From positions 19,066,219 through 19,130,218 of the forward strand of contig JANAVB010031417.1 in the NCBI GenBank assembly GCA_029216955.1: DNA of 64,000 nt. Direction: 5' to 3'. Position numbers and translations under genes: made by a program. Shown piece after piece: positions 1 to 11,747 of this stretch; the stretch's first letter is position 1; each line of letters starts with the position of its first letter. This DNA comes from Iris pallida (Eukaryota > Streptophyta > Magnoliopsida > Asparagales > Iridaceae). The notes beneath the pieces were generated by a model. The model made no database searches and had not been told where the DNA came from. It saw only the letters and a program-made list of their open reading frames with translations.

Positions 1-26
1 AAACCCTGACATATCTTGATTTACAA

Positions 27-44
27 GACCTGCATGGGCCACCA
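27..44 (-). other. Primer-binding-site copy without an adjacent LTR
   Basis: The 18-mer gacctgcatgggccacca is the same as at 903-920 and 7134-7151, where it lies 9 nt from an LTR end. Here the following bases are ccggctaagcc instead of the LTR end tgtcacgcc, so this PBS has lost its LTR junction. It marks a third, rearranged copy of the family, or a template switch during reverse transcription. Confidence 0.6.
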
Positions 45-111
45 CTAAAACCGGCTAAGCCATATCCAATGACATGCCAAAATAACCATGCAAGAAAATA
101 TGCAATACGAG

Positions 112-813
112 TCAAGAATACGTACACGTATACCAAAATACGTAATACGAACCACAAGCATTACACACAGGACGCCTGATGCCCACTTCCTCTGATTCCC
201 ACCAATCACGTGCGAGATCCTGAAGTAACAACTTCACTAGATCCACACGCTCTTCTGCCGGCACCTTCGCTGCTGTCAGAATAGCCTCCATATCCTTAAG
301 CCATGCATCTGCTGAGATGGCATCCTCCGTGTCCTCGAAACGGCGGGGGTTGTACTTGCAAAACCTGGCTGATGCTCCTGAATCAGTCCTCACTCCTCTT
401 TCCAATGCCATCTACAATCCTTGGTTGAGTAGCACATTCTGCTCTTGTAGCTGAGTGTGCATGCGCTGCTGGGCCAACATCTGATGTTGCTGAGCAGCCA
501 TCATTCCTCTCATGATCTCCAGAAGGGCTGGTGTGTCCACTTCCACAGGGGTAGGTGGAACTATGGGTGGGTTTGGAATATCCGGATACTGCGGTCCAAC
601 CGCTGGTTCTACTATCACTTCTTCCTGGATAGTCTCCTGAGGTGAGACTGGCCCTGGTTGCTGACCATCCTGGTCAGGTTGTCCTTGTTGCCTTTGTTGT
701 TGCTGCCCAGCTCTGACCGCTGCGGACGAAGTGCCCCTAAGAAAAGGGACAAGAGAACAATCAAACAACCGGACATGAAGGATCAATGAAGTCAAAGGAT
801 ATCGGAATGTCAA
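112..813 (-). pseudogene. Broken Ty3/gypsy gag fragment
   Basis: Gag is the capsid/nucleocapsid precursor that packages retrotransposon RNA. Two minus-strand reading frames abut in the same frame, separated only by a stop at 412-414. The upstream part is Gln/Pro-rich, with an MMAAQQ-type glutamine-rich coiled stretch. The downstream part has the plant gypsy gag signature: a KYNPRRFEDTED-like motif, AWLKDMEAIL, then a long helix ending in ARDWWE. The match stops near position 183, after EEVG, and the rest of gag, with any protease and pol, is missing or off the left edge. It follows LTR-A and its PBS in the direction of transcription, as gag should. The in-frame stop and the abrupt break mean it cannot give a full Gag. 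Family recognition is good; lineage assignment is not attempted. Confidence 0.8.
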
Positions 814-902
814 GCAAAAGTTGAGAATAACGAATCAGGAGATCAAGGGGAAACATGTGTGATTGAGACATCCTATCAAAACACCCCACAAGTCTGAAAT
901 CA

Positions 903-920
903 GACCTGCATGGGCCACCA
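903..920 (-). other. PBS of the gag-containing unit, tRNA-Ile type
   Basis: On the minus strand the LTR-A end (…gcgtgaca) is followed by 9 nt and then tggtggcccatgcaggtc. Its complement gacctgcatgggccacca ends in CCA and looks like the 3' end of plant tRNA-Ile(AAU), as I remember that sequence. This is where reverse transcription would be primed. Confidence 0.65.
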
Positions 921-2443
921 CTAAAACCTTGTCACGCCCCAGAACCAGAATACTGGAGAGCGGGGGAATGACTCAGCCAGCTACGTATTACGGGTAGATG
1001 AATACCGTATAATACGATCAATGTTGTATAAAAGACAAAGGGTGCATACTACATGAAAGTCTCGCTATGGTTACTTCACATCTATTGTCTCAATCATTCA
1101 AACAAGAAGCAATAATAGAGAACATTTAAGAATAAGCAATAAGGCGTCCCAAACGCTTAGTCAAAATGTTCTTGAGATCTGGCTTTACAAAATATAGCCA
1201 GATGATATAGCAACATATACACAATTGTTATCAGCTGCAGTCTGACTTAATTACAATTATGTAAAAGTAAGTGCAAGACAATCCGACTAACATGTCGGTG
1301 CCAAACGGCAAAATATAAAGTAACAAAACGAGCGGGGAAGTAAGGAACCCACTCGAGTCCTCCTGCGATCATTCCTCTAGTATTGACCATCTTGGAGGTA
1401 GAAGTAAGCTGAGTCCTCGGGAACCGGCTCTAAATCTGGCCATGCAAAACCAGAGAGGTTAGACCTCTAATAGGAAGTACCGCAAGGAAGCACGATATGA
1501 GGGATTAAAACCAGTAATAGAGAATATGATATATAGATCTCTGCTTCCTACTAGGATTCACATAATGTCACGACGCTTCGAACCAACCTCCCAACCAAAC
1601 AAGGACAGAGGTTGGCCCGTCATGTCTCGACACTCTGATCATCTTAGTTAGTTAACAGAGTAGGTACAGTACACAAACAAATCAGTTTAACCGGCCATGC
1701 AACTACTACGGCTTGCTACTGTGAGTCCCAAGTTATCCTGGAATTATGCGATAAGGATTTCTCACTTCTTACTATAGGAAAGCAAGGCTAGTCGATCCAA
1801 TCAATCAATTGCGCCAATCATGAATTAGACGAGTCCCAGCAGGACGCCCGTCATCAATATACAATATACAATAAATAGTATAACCAGATACCGCTCCATG
1901 CCCGTGTGGCAGGTTTGCAGTATCTGTGGGGACCAGCCGGCCTGTCGGGCACTACTAGTCCCAAGAGGGCTGCCATGTAAGAACTCGGGAATCCATTCTC
2001 TCCATGCAATCATTATTTTTATTTAACTTAATAGTCTCTACGTTGAGTGAAATCCCATGCCGTGGATCATGGTCATTCGGAATGAGTACTTTCGTACGGG
2101 GTACGATATGCACAACTCTACAACGATGCCCGTGCGGTTAGGTTGTAGGTCTTACATAGCGTAATGCAACAATCCAACTAACCACGGAACAATCATACCT
2201 TGACCATAAAGTACACATGCTTCTTTTATAGTAAAATAAATAAATAAATAAATTGAAGCCTGCATGTGTGCCTGTATGTCAATATTCGGGATCGGCCAAT
2301 CGATTATAGTAGTTCATACTTAATATGAACGTGTCTCATTCATTCATTTCAATAAGACGACTAGCCAGTCTCTTAGTTCCATCTAGGAACGCATGATCAA
2401 TAATTAATCAAGATAACAATCAATGTTAATTAATGTCAAATTC

Positions 2444-2904
2444 GGGAAATAAACATTGGGAAATAAATAATGATTGGGAAATAAATAATCTCATGCGCTG
2501 TGGGAAAGGTTGGGAAATAAATAATCTCATGCGCCTGGGGAATGATTGGGAAATAAATAATATCATGCGCTGTGGGAAAGGTTGGGAAATAAATAATATC
2601 ATGCGCCTGGGGAATGATTGGGAAATAAATAATATCATGCGCCTGAGGGAAAGGTTGGGAAATAAATAATATCATGCGCCTGGGGAATGATTGGGAAATA
2701 AATAATATCATGCTCCTGAGGGAAAGGTTGGGAAATAAATAATATCATGCGCCTGGGGAATGATTGGGAAATAAATAATATCATGCGCTGAGGAAAATGA
2801 TTGGAAAATAAATAATCTCATGCGCTTGGGAAATGATTGGGAAATAAATAATATCATGCGCCTGAGGAAAATGATTGGGAAATAAATAATCTCATGCGCC
2901 TGAG
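2444..2904. repeat. 36-bp tandem array in LTR-A
   Basis: About a dozen units of roughly 36 bp, each with gggaaataaataat, then an atc or ctc spacer, then catgcgc. Units alternate between gaatgatt and gaaaggtt endings, so a two-unit higher-order period (about 72 bp) is visible. It produces spurious open frames on both strands. Confidence 0.9.
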
Positions 2905-3108
2905 GAATGAAGATTTGATGCGCTGTGGGAATAAAGATTCCATGCGCTGAGAAATGAAGATTTAATGCGCTGTGGAAAATGATTCCATGCGCTGAGGAAT
3001 GAAGATTTGATGCGCTGTGGGAAATAATTCCATGCGCTGAGGAATGAAGATTTGATGCGCTGTGGGAAATAATTCCATGCGCTGAGGAATGAAGATTTCA
3101 TGCGGCTG
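2905..3108. repeat. Second tandem array, about 45-bp unit
   Basis: Units contain gaatgaagatttgatgcgct followed by gtgggaaataattc and catgcgctgag. The atgcgc core is shared with the neighbouring 36-bp array, so one probably grew out of the other. Confidence 0.85.
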
Positions 3109-4289
3109 GGACTGTTCTTCTTCTCCGAATTTTCTGAGAACAGAACCATGTAAACCATGGAAGCCATTGCTTCCAAGCTCCATAAATCCTTCATCCCAAG
3201 CCCAAATATGGCCTTCCATAGGTCAAAATTGGGTAGAACGAAATTCTCTACAACATGGAACCATCGAAACTTGAAGATAACAAAGGTTACTAGATCAAAA
3301 TCTAAGAAATCCGAAAATGTATCAAACTTAGATCTACAACAAATAAGCCATGGAAATTGAAAATGCTAAGTACTAAAGAGACTTAGAATCAAATAAGGAA
3401 GATGATGGAACAATAAAAATGGGAATCCATCAAGAAGCAAGTTGGCACTTGCCTAGCTCTTCTAGGTTGGTAGGAGAGTTATGAGGAAGAAGAAGAGAAA
3501 TGAGAAGAAGTAATGAAGAGAGAGAAAGGGTTTGGGGCTTTAAATGAAGGAGTGGTGGTAGGTGGGAGTGTTGGGCCGGGTTTAAGGGGGTACAGCAAAC
3601 CGAAACCCAATAACACTAAAGCAGCAAATAAAATATAGGTAATAAATTGCAGAAATATAATTGCAGAAATAAAATTAACATGAAAATTTAAAGAGCAGAT
3701 AATTAATTAACATGAAACTAAAGGAATTTAAATACAGAATAATACATGATAAATACTAACTAAATACACATGAGTTGTACATATACAAAAATACGCATTC
3801 CGGGAATGGGGAGTGACAGTTAGCCAAAGCCGTTACCCGATCGCGAGTCAGACACGGGGCATATGGGGACAATCCATACGTGTGAGTCGTGCTCGTGTCC
3901 TCGGAGGTGTGGATGACTCGTCCGAGTTGTCCGATACGGTCTATCCCGGTATCGGACCAAGCTATCCTAAGTTATCATCATGGCAGTTCTACTACTAGGC
4001 TACACTAATCATGATTATACAATTTACAAGTACAAATTAATTAAATATAATAAAAATCCAGGAGAGAGGGCAAGAGCCGTCGATGAGCAAGGGATACTTG
4101 CCTAGAGGGCTCGGCTAGGTAAGCAAGTCTTCGGCGTCCTGGATCCAAGCTTGCACGCCAATCGAGGTCTTCGAAACACAAAATAAACAATCATTAGCAT
4201 TAATAATAAAATAATGCATGAAATCACGGAGGATGGCAGGAGGATATACCGTGTGGGTCCCGCAAGCAGCGCAGGAATCTGGCACGGAA

Positions 4290-4885
4290 ACTGAGGCACG
4301 CGGACCGATACGGGCATGCAACCCGAGACGTGCACGTGTATCGAGACACGTACGAGGATCGAGATGAACAGGAGACAACGTGCACAAAAATCGAGACATG
4401 CACGTAAATCGAGGGATAACGAATATCGAGATGGCATACGAATCATTACGACACGTAAATCGAGGCATGTACTCAAATCGAGACGGAGCAAGATTCATGG
4501 AAGCACGCAAGTCAATGCGGCATACAAGTCGACGTATGCACGCAAATCGATACGGTGCGACGCCCAAGGTGAAACACAAACCAAGGCGGCACGCAAATCG
4601 GTATGCGCACGCAAATCGAGGCGGCACGGGTCACGAGGTAGGCACAAAGGCCGAGACATGAGGATCGAGGCAACACACAAACCGAGGTGGCACGGTGCCC
4701 GAGACAGCGCGGGACTCGAGGCGTCCCGCTGCCCAAGGCAGCACGTAGACCGAGGTGCACTCATCCCTAGACGGCACAAGGAACAAGGGGCACACCAATC
4801 GAGGGTGTGCATGCCCGAGGCGATATATTGTACGAGGCAGCGCGCTACTCGAGACAGCACACATCCCGAGGCACGCCGATCGAGG
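4290..4885. repeat. Degenerate cgcaaatcgag minisatellite in LTR-A
   Basis: Short imperfect units of about 15-25 bp carrying acgcaaatcgagg or acgtaaatcgag recur through about 600 bp. Frames across it encode low-complexity basic repeats with no domain. The homologous tract in LTR-B is at about 10330-10940. Confidence 0.75.
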
Positions 4886-4929
4886 GGCTCTCTCCCTGAG
4901 GAGCTCACAGCCCGAGAAGGGGAGAGAGG

Positions 4930-5540
4930 AGGGTGGCGGAGCTCACCATAGGGGGGACTCGGCCAGGTCGGGTCGGCCCCGCGGTGGAGAAAGGACGGCA
5001 GCGGCAGCGGCTGCGCCAAGGGGCGGGGAAGATGGCGACGCCGGCGTCGACGGAGGTGGTGGCGGAGGTGATGAAGACGCCGACGATGGTGGTGCTGGTC
5101 GTGGCGATGGCGCCGGCCGAGAGGGAGGTGGCCGGAGAAGGAAGAGAGCAGTGGTGGTGGCGGCCATGGTGAAGGGGGCGGCTGCGGTGGCCGAGACGAG
5201 GGCGGCCGCGGTGGTGGCGAGCGCCGGGAACAGCAAGAGAGGGAGAGATAGAAGTGGTGGCGGTGGAGACGAGGGCACCGACGGCGCTCGGGGGCCGGAG
5301 GAGAAAGGGACAGTGGTGGTGGTGACTGATGGCGGTGGAGGGTGCTGGTGGGTGATGGTGGCAGTGGTGGCCAGAGCTGGCCGGGGAAGAGCGGGAGAGG
5401 AGAGGGGGAGATCGAGAGGGAGAGGGAAGGGAGTGAGCTCGAGAGAGAGAGAGCTGAGGGAAAAAGGAAAGGGGAGGGGGCTGTGTCGGCTGGGTGAGGG
5501 GGAAAGGGGGAGTGAAAGTGAGGAGAGGGAAAAGTTAGGG
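4930..5540. repeat. GC-rich low-complexity block of LTR-A
   Basis: A strongly G-rich plus strand (ggtggtggcgg-type triplets and gagagggag runs). On the minus strand this is CT- and CCG-rich and lies a few hundred bases inside the LTR start, like a leader region. The minus frame 5593-4943 is a Ser/Pro/Leu-rich low-complexity protein. It stays open in LTR-B but with a large in-frame difference, so I do not call it a gene. Confidence 0.6.
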
Positions 5541-5552
5541 ATTGGATTAGGG

Positions 5553-5553
5553 T

Positions 5554-5590
<37 letters not shown>

Positions 5591-5645
5591 CAATAATAAT
5601 AATAATAATCATAATAACATTAATAATAATGGAAACAATTTAATA
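5553..5645. repeat. AAT/TAA microsatellite
   Basis: About 12 uninterrupted taa/aat units followed by interrupted ones. The same tract in LTR-B (11482-11545) is shorter, so it has changed length since the copies separated. Confidence 0.9.
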
Positions 5646-5842
5646 GAAGCAAACCATATTAACCCCAATAATAATAATAAAATAATATTAATAACAATTT
5701 AATAGAAGTAATAATCAAATGTCAAGCCTAAACAAGTAAGGCCAGCACAAGTCCGAAAAATAAATAAAATTTTAAACAAATACGTAATTTGAAAATAATC
5801 CAAATACGATCATATACCTATTATCAAAATAGGGATATGACA

Positions 5843-5855
5843 TCCTACCCACCTT
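5843..5855 (-). other. Polypurine tract
   Basis: On the minus strand aaggtgggtagga directly precedes the LTR-A start tgtcatatccc, and just upstream is cgaggacgaaattttt, a sequence typical of the end of gypsy pol. It is the expected plus-strand primer site. Confidence 0.75.
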
Positions 5856-7133
5856 ACAAAAATTTCGTCCTCGAAATTTCGAAACCATGTAATATAGGAT
5901 TTTTAAAACTAGTATATACATATCATGAAAACTCTACCCACCTTACAGAAATCAAGTAATACAATAAGAAACGAACAAAATCTCAATATGAAAACATCAA
6001 AGGGAACAAGGTCTAGCTAAATAAATCAACTCGCAAGGTAAATCCAAAACATCGAAAGAATCTCGAAAATCAAAGCCTCGCATACACGAAATAATCTCCA
6101 TAAGTCAAAACAAGTATAGAATGTCGAAAACAATGTCCAAAACGTAAAATTCCAACCTTATAAAAAATCCTCATAAATCATAAAATACAGGATATCTGTC
6201 TCGAACCAATGACCGTAGTTCCTAATATCCGAAAATGTGTGTTATGGTCATTCCTTGTCACGCCATCCGGAATGGCTGCAAAAGATTCACCAAAACACTG
6301 TAATCGAGCGGCTGCAACTTTCGTGACCACGCCGTCAAGGTATACTAGGGTCACCGGGTACTCTCGACAAATATCCAAAACAAATCAAATCCATAACCCA
6401 AATATCCAAATCACTAAAATCACAAAATCTCTAACAATGTAATGAGAGTCCTAGAAAACAATCAAAATCCAAAATCCCGGTAAATCGTAACACACATCCA
6501 AAAATATCTTCAACAATAACCACAAGATAGCTTTTCTAGGAAAATACTCCAAACCAAGGATCCATATCAAAACATAATGTTCATAAAGTATATCTATAAT
6601 CAAAATAATATCCGAAACAGATAATCATAAGTGCGGAACTGTCCAGAATCAAAGGAGCTGAATTCATACAAAATATCCCCTGGATACTCAACAAATGTTA
6701 AAATATCCAAATCTCGGTCCTGATGAAATTTACCTTCTACAACAATCAAGCCAACGCTCGAAGAGGACGATAATGATATTAAGTCAACACGAGGTCAACG
6801 CACGAAAGAGATAACAAGAAATCAACTAAGGTGAAACACCGGTAGAGAGTACAAAACCCAAGATAAATAATCATGTAACCCAAATGATGGAGATAAGATA
6901 ACATCTCATTAAATAAGGTGATCGACATGACCAACTACAGGATCATATCTATCAAACAAGAATCAGAGGTAGATAACAACGAATAAGACAGGGCCAAGCA
7001 AGATAGGTCCAAGTAGAGAAAATGACCAGTTTGCAAGATCAAGGAAGCGAAGGGCAAGTGTAGTAAGTTAGAATCCCAATGAATTGTGGACTGAGATCAA
7101 TAATCATGTGATACCCAACAATATCTCAAACGA

Positions 7134-7151
7134 GACCTGCATGGGCCACCA
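7134..7151 (-). other. PBS of the LARD-like unit, tRNA-Ile type
   Basis: The same 18-mer as at 903-920, here extended by two more bases as gagacctgcatgggccacca. It is separated from the LTR-B end by the 9 nt ataaaactt. The 9-nt gap is the same in both intact junctions. Confidence 0.7.
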
Positions 7152-8484
7152 ATAAAACTTTGTCACGCCCCAGTACCGGAATACGGGAACGGACGTAGGC
7201 CAGCTACACCGTATAAGGTATAAAGACGTTATACGGCGATCGTGGCTGTCAATCTTGTTGGGTATCCTAGCATGCAAGCAGTCTATGGCCTAAATCCGAT
7301 CTCATATCCACAGGCAATAATCAATGAAATAACGACAAGAGAGATAATCATATAAAAAACAGAAAATACTCATATGATAATCAGAGAGTCTACAATAAGA
7401 AATAATGTAGACAAGAATACCTTTCCACACAGTTCCCTTCATGGTCAGGAACTGAAGCACGTCCTCTAAGTCAAGTCTGGAAGATCCACATGGTCGGTCA
7501 CAGGCAATCTGGGAACAATCCAGGATTGGTCAGGCCAACCGTAGCAAGTACCAGAAAGGAAGGCTCAAGGACGGGCAAAGAAAACCAGCAGGATATAATA
7601 TATGACAGAAATAACATGTATAAACGGCGGTAATGAGGGTAAAGGATCGTGCGGTACCAACGCACGATTACAGAATATAAGGCAGCAATCCAACTAATAC
7701 GTAAGTAACCAACAATCATCACAATCATCCTAACATCCACTAATACTTGCATCGCCAACTGGAACTCGTAGTCTGACATCGGAACAGTAACTCATCCCTA
7801 CATCAAATAAGAACAAGGAAATAAATTACCGTGCCGGGACAGCGTTACGTGCCAGCCAGCTTAGCAAGCAACAAGCCATATAATTTATGTGAATAAGCGG
7901 CCACTCAAATGTCTACGGCTATCTATGTGGAGGTTGGGTTACCCCAACAATGCAATATAAGAATCCTCAGATCGTGCTATGTCCAGCAGGGCTAACGAGG
8001 CCAAATAATAACCCATAGCACATAGATAAGCACTGGTCCCTCAAAGGCAACCATACGAAACAGATCAATCATATGGTAGTACAAATAGTAGTCGGATACG
8101 CCATCCGCTATTGTGGACGATAACAATATCCGAGGCGGTCAGCCTTGCGCTAGACAGGTAATCATAGCACATGTGGCGGCTGGCATGTACGATCTCAAGA
8201 TTCTGCTCCCTTCCAATGCTTCTACCATCTTTAGTTGCCTAGATTAACCCTACATTTATCTGGAATCACATGCCGTGGTCACATGCTCATCCTCCTAGAT
8301 GAGTACCTCAGTACGGGTACACTAAGTATGAATCCACCTCGACACCCAAAGTCTCAAATCTGGATTCATTCTTAGTGTAATGCAGCAAGCAGTCAATCAG
8401 TCTTAACCACGCTAAAACTACAGGCCAACTACCATGTCCGTGCTGGAAGATGAATGCACTGCCATATAACACATAGAATCAAGC

Positions 8485-8556
8485 AGCACCTCAGTGCACG
8501 CATAGAATAGCACCTCAGTGCACACGTAGGATAGCACCTCAGTGCACACATAAAAT
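8485..8556. repeat. 24-bp unit, three copies
   Basis: Three consecutive 24-bp units beginning agcacctcagtgcac, exactly 72 bp in total, inside LTR-B. Confidence 0.9.
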
Positions 8557-10329
8557 GGTACTAGCACGGGTACAAGTAGTCAAGTCAGGAACATGGTCAT
8601 TCGGTCAATCACATGGAGTCCTCTGGCTACATCGTGGCATGGATACCAGGTTAGGTACGTGGTCAGGATCTCTACTATAGTAGCATCTCAAGTACACATG
8701 GGGTCTACAGCTCTAATCATCAAGTCGGTCTACCCACCGGATCAATCTATCAATAGTCTTCCCATCCCCTATGGAATAAATATCATATCAGAAAAATACG
8801 ATCACTTGGTACTAGGCTAATCACTAAAGACAATGATAGGCCTTCTGGCTCACAAGAATCCTCCGAGTCATTGATCACAGGCTATCAGCAACTAAGTCTC
8901 CCAACTACCGAGATACAACAAAGGTACCAGGTTTTGGGCGCTTGGGAAGTCGAGTAAAAATTATATATCAAAATCCTCGGTATTCTCCTCGTTCCGCAAA
9001 ATGTTCACGATCATCAAAATCCAAGAATCCACAGTCATGTCTGATCGAATTAGAACATCCTCAAAAGGAATAACAATACTATCCAAGAGTCCACGTGAGT
9101 CTATCAATCAATATTCTCGAGATCATACTCTCCATAATACTCAATCCTCAGATATATCCAAAATCACAAATCCTGACACATAGGACAACTATCAGTCCTA
9201 GCTGGCTAGACTAGGATAGCTCCTAGAATAAATGGTCATGGGACAAGAATATAATGATTAAAGGCCGCCAGAAAAGTGGCAAGGATTGTATGAACCACTC
9301 TGGAGCAGATCCACAACCCTTAAACCAAACAAGGACCAGGGTTGCAGACCGTCTCCCGAGTAGAAGTGCGCTCCTTACGCTATCCGACGGACAAGACAGG
9401 TCGAGAGCTAGGCGACTAATCTAGTTATGAGTCTACCTAGCAGGTACTGGGATCAGGCATACTATACTACGATAAACTTGCATGAGGCTGGTTCAGCAAA
9501 CCAAAAGAACGGTTCTGCCCAACTCTTCGAACCAAATTCCCGACCAGGAATTCTGGAAAAATTCGGCAGAGTCTCCTCTGTATTTCTGAACGGGAGCTCC
9601 CTGCGAATAGGGGCTAAATCCATTCGGCGCAACCCACCGCATAATGGCAATTCGAGAACACTAAGTCTCGACCTCCAATAGCACTACGATGCGTACTGGG
9701 CACCAATCCCTAGCCGAGAACACTAAGTCTCGGCCTCCAGCAGCACTACGATGCGTACTGGGCGCCAAACCAACACATGCAGCAAGAATCGCCACGCAGG
9801 GCGCACCAAGACCCACAGTCATATCCAAGCCACAAACAAAGTCATAGAAACAGTTAGCCAAAGCCGTTACCCGACCGCGAGTCAGACACGGGGCATATGG
9901 GGACAATCCATACGTGTGAGTCGTGCTCGTGTCCTCGGAGGTGTGGATGACCCGTCCGAGTTGTCCGATACGGTCTATCCCGGTATCGGACCAAGCTATC
10001 CTAAGTTATCATCATGGCAGTTCTACTACTAGGCTACACTAATCATGATTATACAATTTACAAGTACAAATTAATTAAATACAATAAAAATCCAGGAGAG
10101 AGGGCAAGAGCCGTCGATGAGCAAGGGATACTTGCCTAGAGGGCTCGGCTAGGTAAGCAAGTCTTCGGCGTCCTGGATCCAAGCTTGCACGCCAATCGAG
10201 GTCCTCGGAACACAAAATAAACAATTATTAGCATTAATAATAAAATAATGCATGAAATTACGGAGGATGGCAGGAGGATATACCGTGTGGGTCCCGCAAG
10301 CAGCACAGGAATCTGGTACGAAAATCGAG

Positions 10330-10940
10330 GCACGCGGACCGATACGGGCACGTAACCCGAGACATGCACGTGTATCGAGACACGCACGAGGATCGAGATG
10401 ACTCGAAGATCGAGATGAACAGGAGACAACGTGCACGTAAATCGAGACGTGCACATAAATCGAGGGATAACGAATATCGAGATAGCATACGTATCATTGC
10501 GACACGCAAATCGAGGCATGTACGCAAATCGAGACGGAGCAAGATTCATGGAAGCACGCAAGTCAATGCGGCATACAAGTCGACGTATGCACGTAAATCG
10601 ATGCAATGCGACGCCCAAGGTGAAACACAAACCAAGGCGGCACGCAAATCGGTACGCGCACGTAAATCAAGGCGGCACGGGTCACGAGGTAGGCACAAAG
10701 GCCGAGACACGAGGATCGAGACAACACACAAACCGAGGTGCCACGGTGCCCGAGACAGCGCGGGGCTCGAGGCATCCCGCTGCCCAAGGCAGCACGTAGA
10801 CCGAGGTGCACTCATCCCTAGACGGCACAAGGAACAAGGGACACACCAATCGAGGGTGCGTATGCCCGAGGCGACACGCTGCACGAGGTAGCGCGCTACT
10901 CGAGACAGCACGTATCCCGAAGCACGCCGATCGAGGGGCT
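10330..10940. repeat. Degenerate cgcaaatcgag minisatellite in LTR-B
   Basis: The counterpart of 4290-4885, with one extra unit near 10395-10410 (actcgaagatcgagatg). Low-complexity frames only. Confidence 0.75.
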
Positions 10941-10974
10941 CGCTCCACGAGGAGCTCACAGCCTGAGGAGGGGA

Positions 10975-11475
10975 GAGAGGAGGGTGGCGGAGCTCACCAT
11001 AGGGGGGACTCGACCAAGGGGCGGGGGAGATGGCGGCGCCGGCGTCGATGGAGGTGGTGGCGGAGGTGATGAAGACGCCGACGATGGTGGTGCTGGTCGT
11101 GGCGATGGCGCCGGCCGAGAGGGAGGTGGCCGGAGGAGGAAGAGAGCAGTGGTGGTGGCGGCCATGGTGAAGGGGGCGGCTGCGGTGGCCGAGACGAGGG
11201 CGGCCATGGTGGTGGCGGGCGTCGAAAACCGCGAGAGAGGGAGAGATGGAAGTGGTGGCGGTGGAGAAGAGGGCGCCGACGGCGCTCGGGGGCCGGAGGA
11301 GAAAGGGACAGTGGTGGTGGTGACTGATGGCGGTGGACGGTGCTGGTGGGTGATGGGAGTGAGCTCGAGAGAGAGAGAGCTGAGGGGAAAAGGAAAGGGG
11401 AGGGGGCTGTGTCGGCTGGGTGAGGGGGAAAGGGGGAGTGAAAGTGAGGAGAGGGAAAAGTTAGGGATTGGGTTA
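10975..11475. repeat. GC-rich low-complexity block of LTR-B
   Basis: The counterpart of 4930-5540, but missing about 100 bp of the G-rich run, which shows that the block is unstable. No protein domain is seen. Confidence 0.6.
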
Positions 11476-11747
11476 GGGTTTAATAATAATAATAATGACA
11501 ATAATAATAATAATCATAATAACATTAATAATAATGGAAATAATTTAATAGAAGCAAACCATATTAACCCCAATAATAATAATAAAATAATATTAATAAC
11601 AATTTAATAGAAGTAATAATCAAATGTCAAGCCTAAACAAGTAAGGCCAGCACAAGTCCGAAAAATAAATAAAATTTTAAACAAATATGTAATTTGAAAA
11701 TAATCCAAATACGATCATATACCTATTATCAAAATTGGGATATGACA

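Larger units (their letters stand above)
930..5842 (-). mobile_element. LTR-A, 4.9-kb gypsy-type LTR
   Basis: On the minus strand it runs from tgtcatatccc (5842) to ggggcgtgaca (930), giving TG...CA ends with 5-bp inverted termini. A polypurine tract lies just outside 5842 and a PBS just outside 930, so it is both the 3' LTR of the unit to its right and the 5' LTR of the unit to its left. Inside are two tandem arrays (2444-3108), a cgag-type minisatellite (about 4290-4885), a G-rich block (4930-5540) and an AAT tract. The part 3815-5842 is nearly identical to LTR-B 9852-11747; the part 930-3814 is much more diverged from LTR-B. Confidence 0.85.
5843..7160 (-). mobile_element. Short non-coding internal domain between LTR-A and LTR-B
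   Basis: Only 1.3 kb lies between the two LTRs. It has a PBS at its right end (7134-7151) and a PPT at its left end (5843-5855), but no frame that I recognise as gag or pol. The pol-end motif near 5870 suggests internal deletion of an autonomous parent. The unit 930-11747 is therefore a LARD-like non-autonomous element. Confidence 0.7.
7161..11747 (-). mobile_element. LTR-B, 4.6-kb gypsy-type LTR
   Basis: On the minus strand it begins tgtcatatccc (11747) and ends gggcgtgaca (7161). It is the 5' LTR of the LARD-like unit. It lacks the 36-bp array of LTR-A and instead has a 24-bp triplet (8485-8556) and a 62-bp direct duplication (about 9655-9770). From 9852 to 11747 it tracks LTR-A 3815-5842 closely, apart from a shorter G-rich block and a shorter AAT tract. 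The next bases to the right, agttg, would be its TSD; the left TSD is outside the window. Confidence 0.85.

Noticed and set aside
27..44. A tRNA-Ile gene
   Set aside because: Only the last 18 bases including CCA are present, and CCA is not encoded in plant nuclear tRNA genes. A primer-binding site fits better.
4316..4951. A 211-aa plus-strand Arg-rich frame
   Set aside because: Translation of the cgcaaatcgag minisatellite. Open frames occur on both strands, with no domain.
5540..5560. Telomere-like repeat (agggtttaa near the AAT tract)
   Set aside because: A single incomplete heptamer, not a tandem array.
4943..5593. A 216-aa minus-strand Ser/Pro/Leu-rich frame (and its 181-aa LTR-B counterpart at 10956-11501)
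   Set aside because: Low-complexity translation of CT-rich and AAT-repeat DNA inside an LTR. The homologous copy has a large in-frame difference and no domain.
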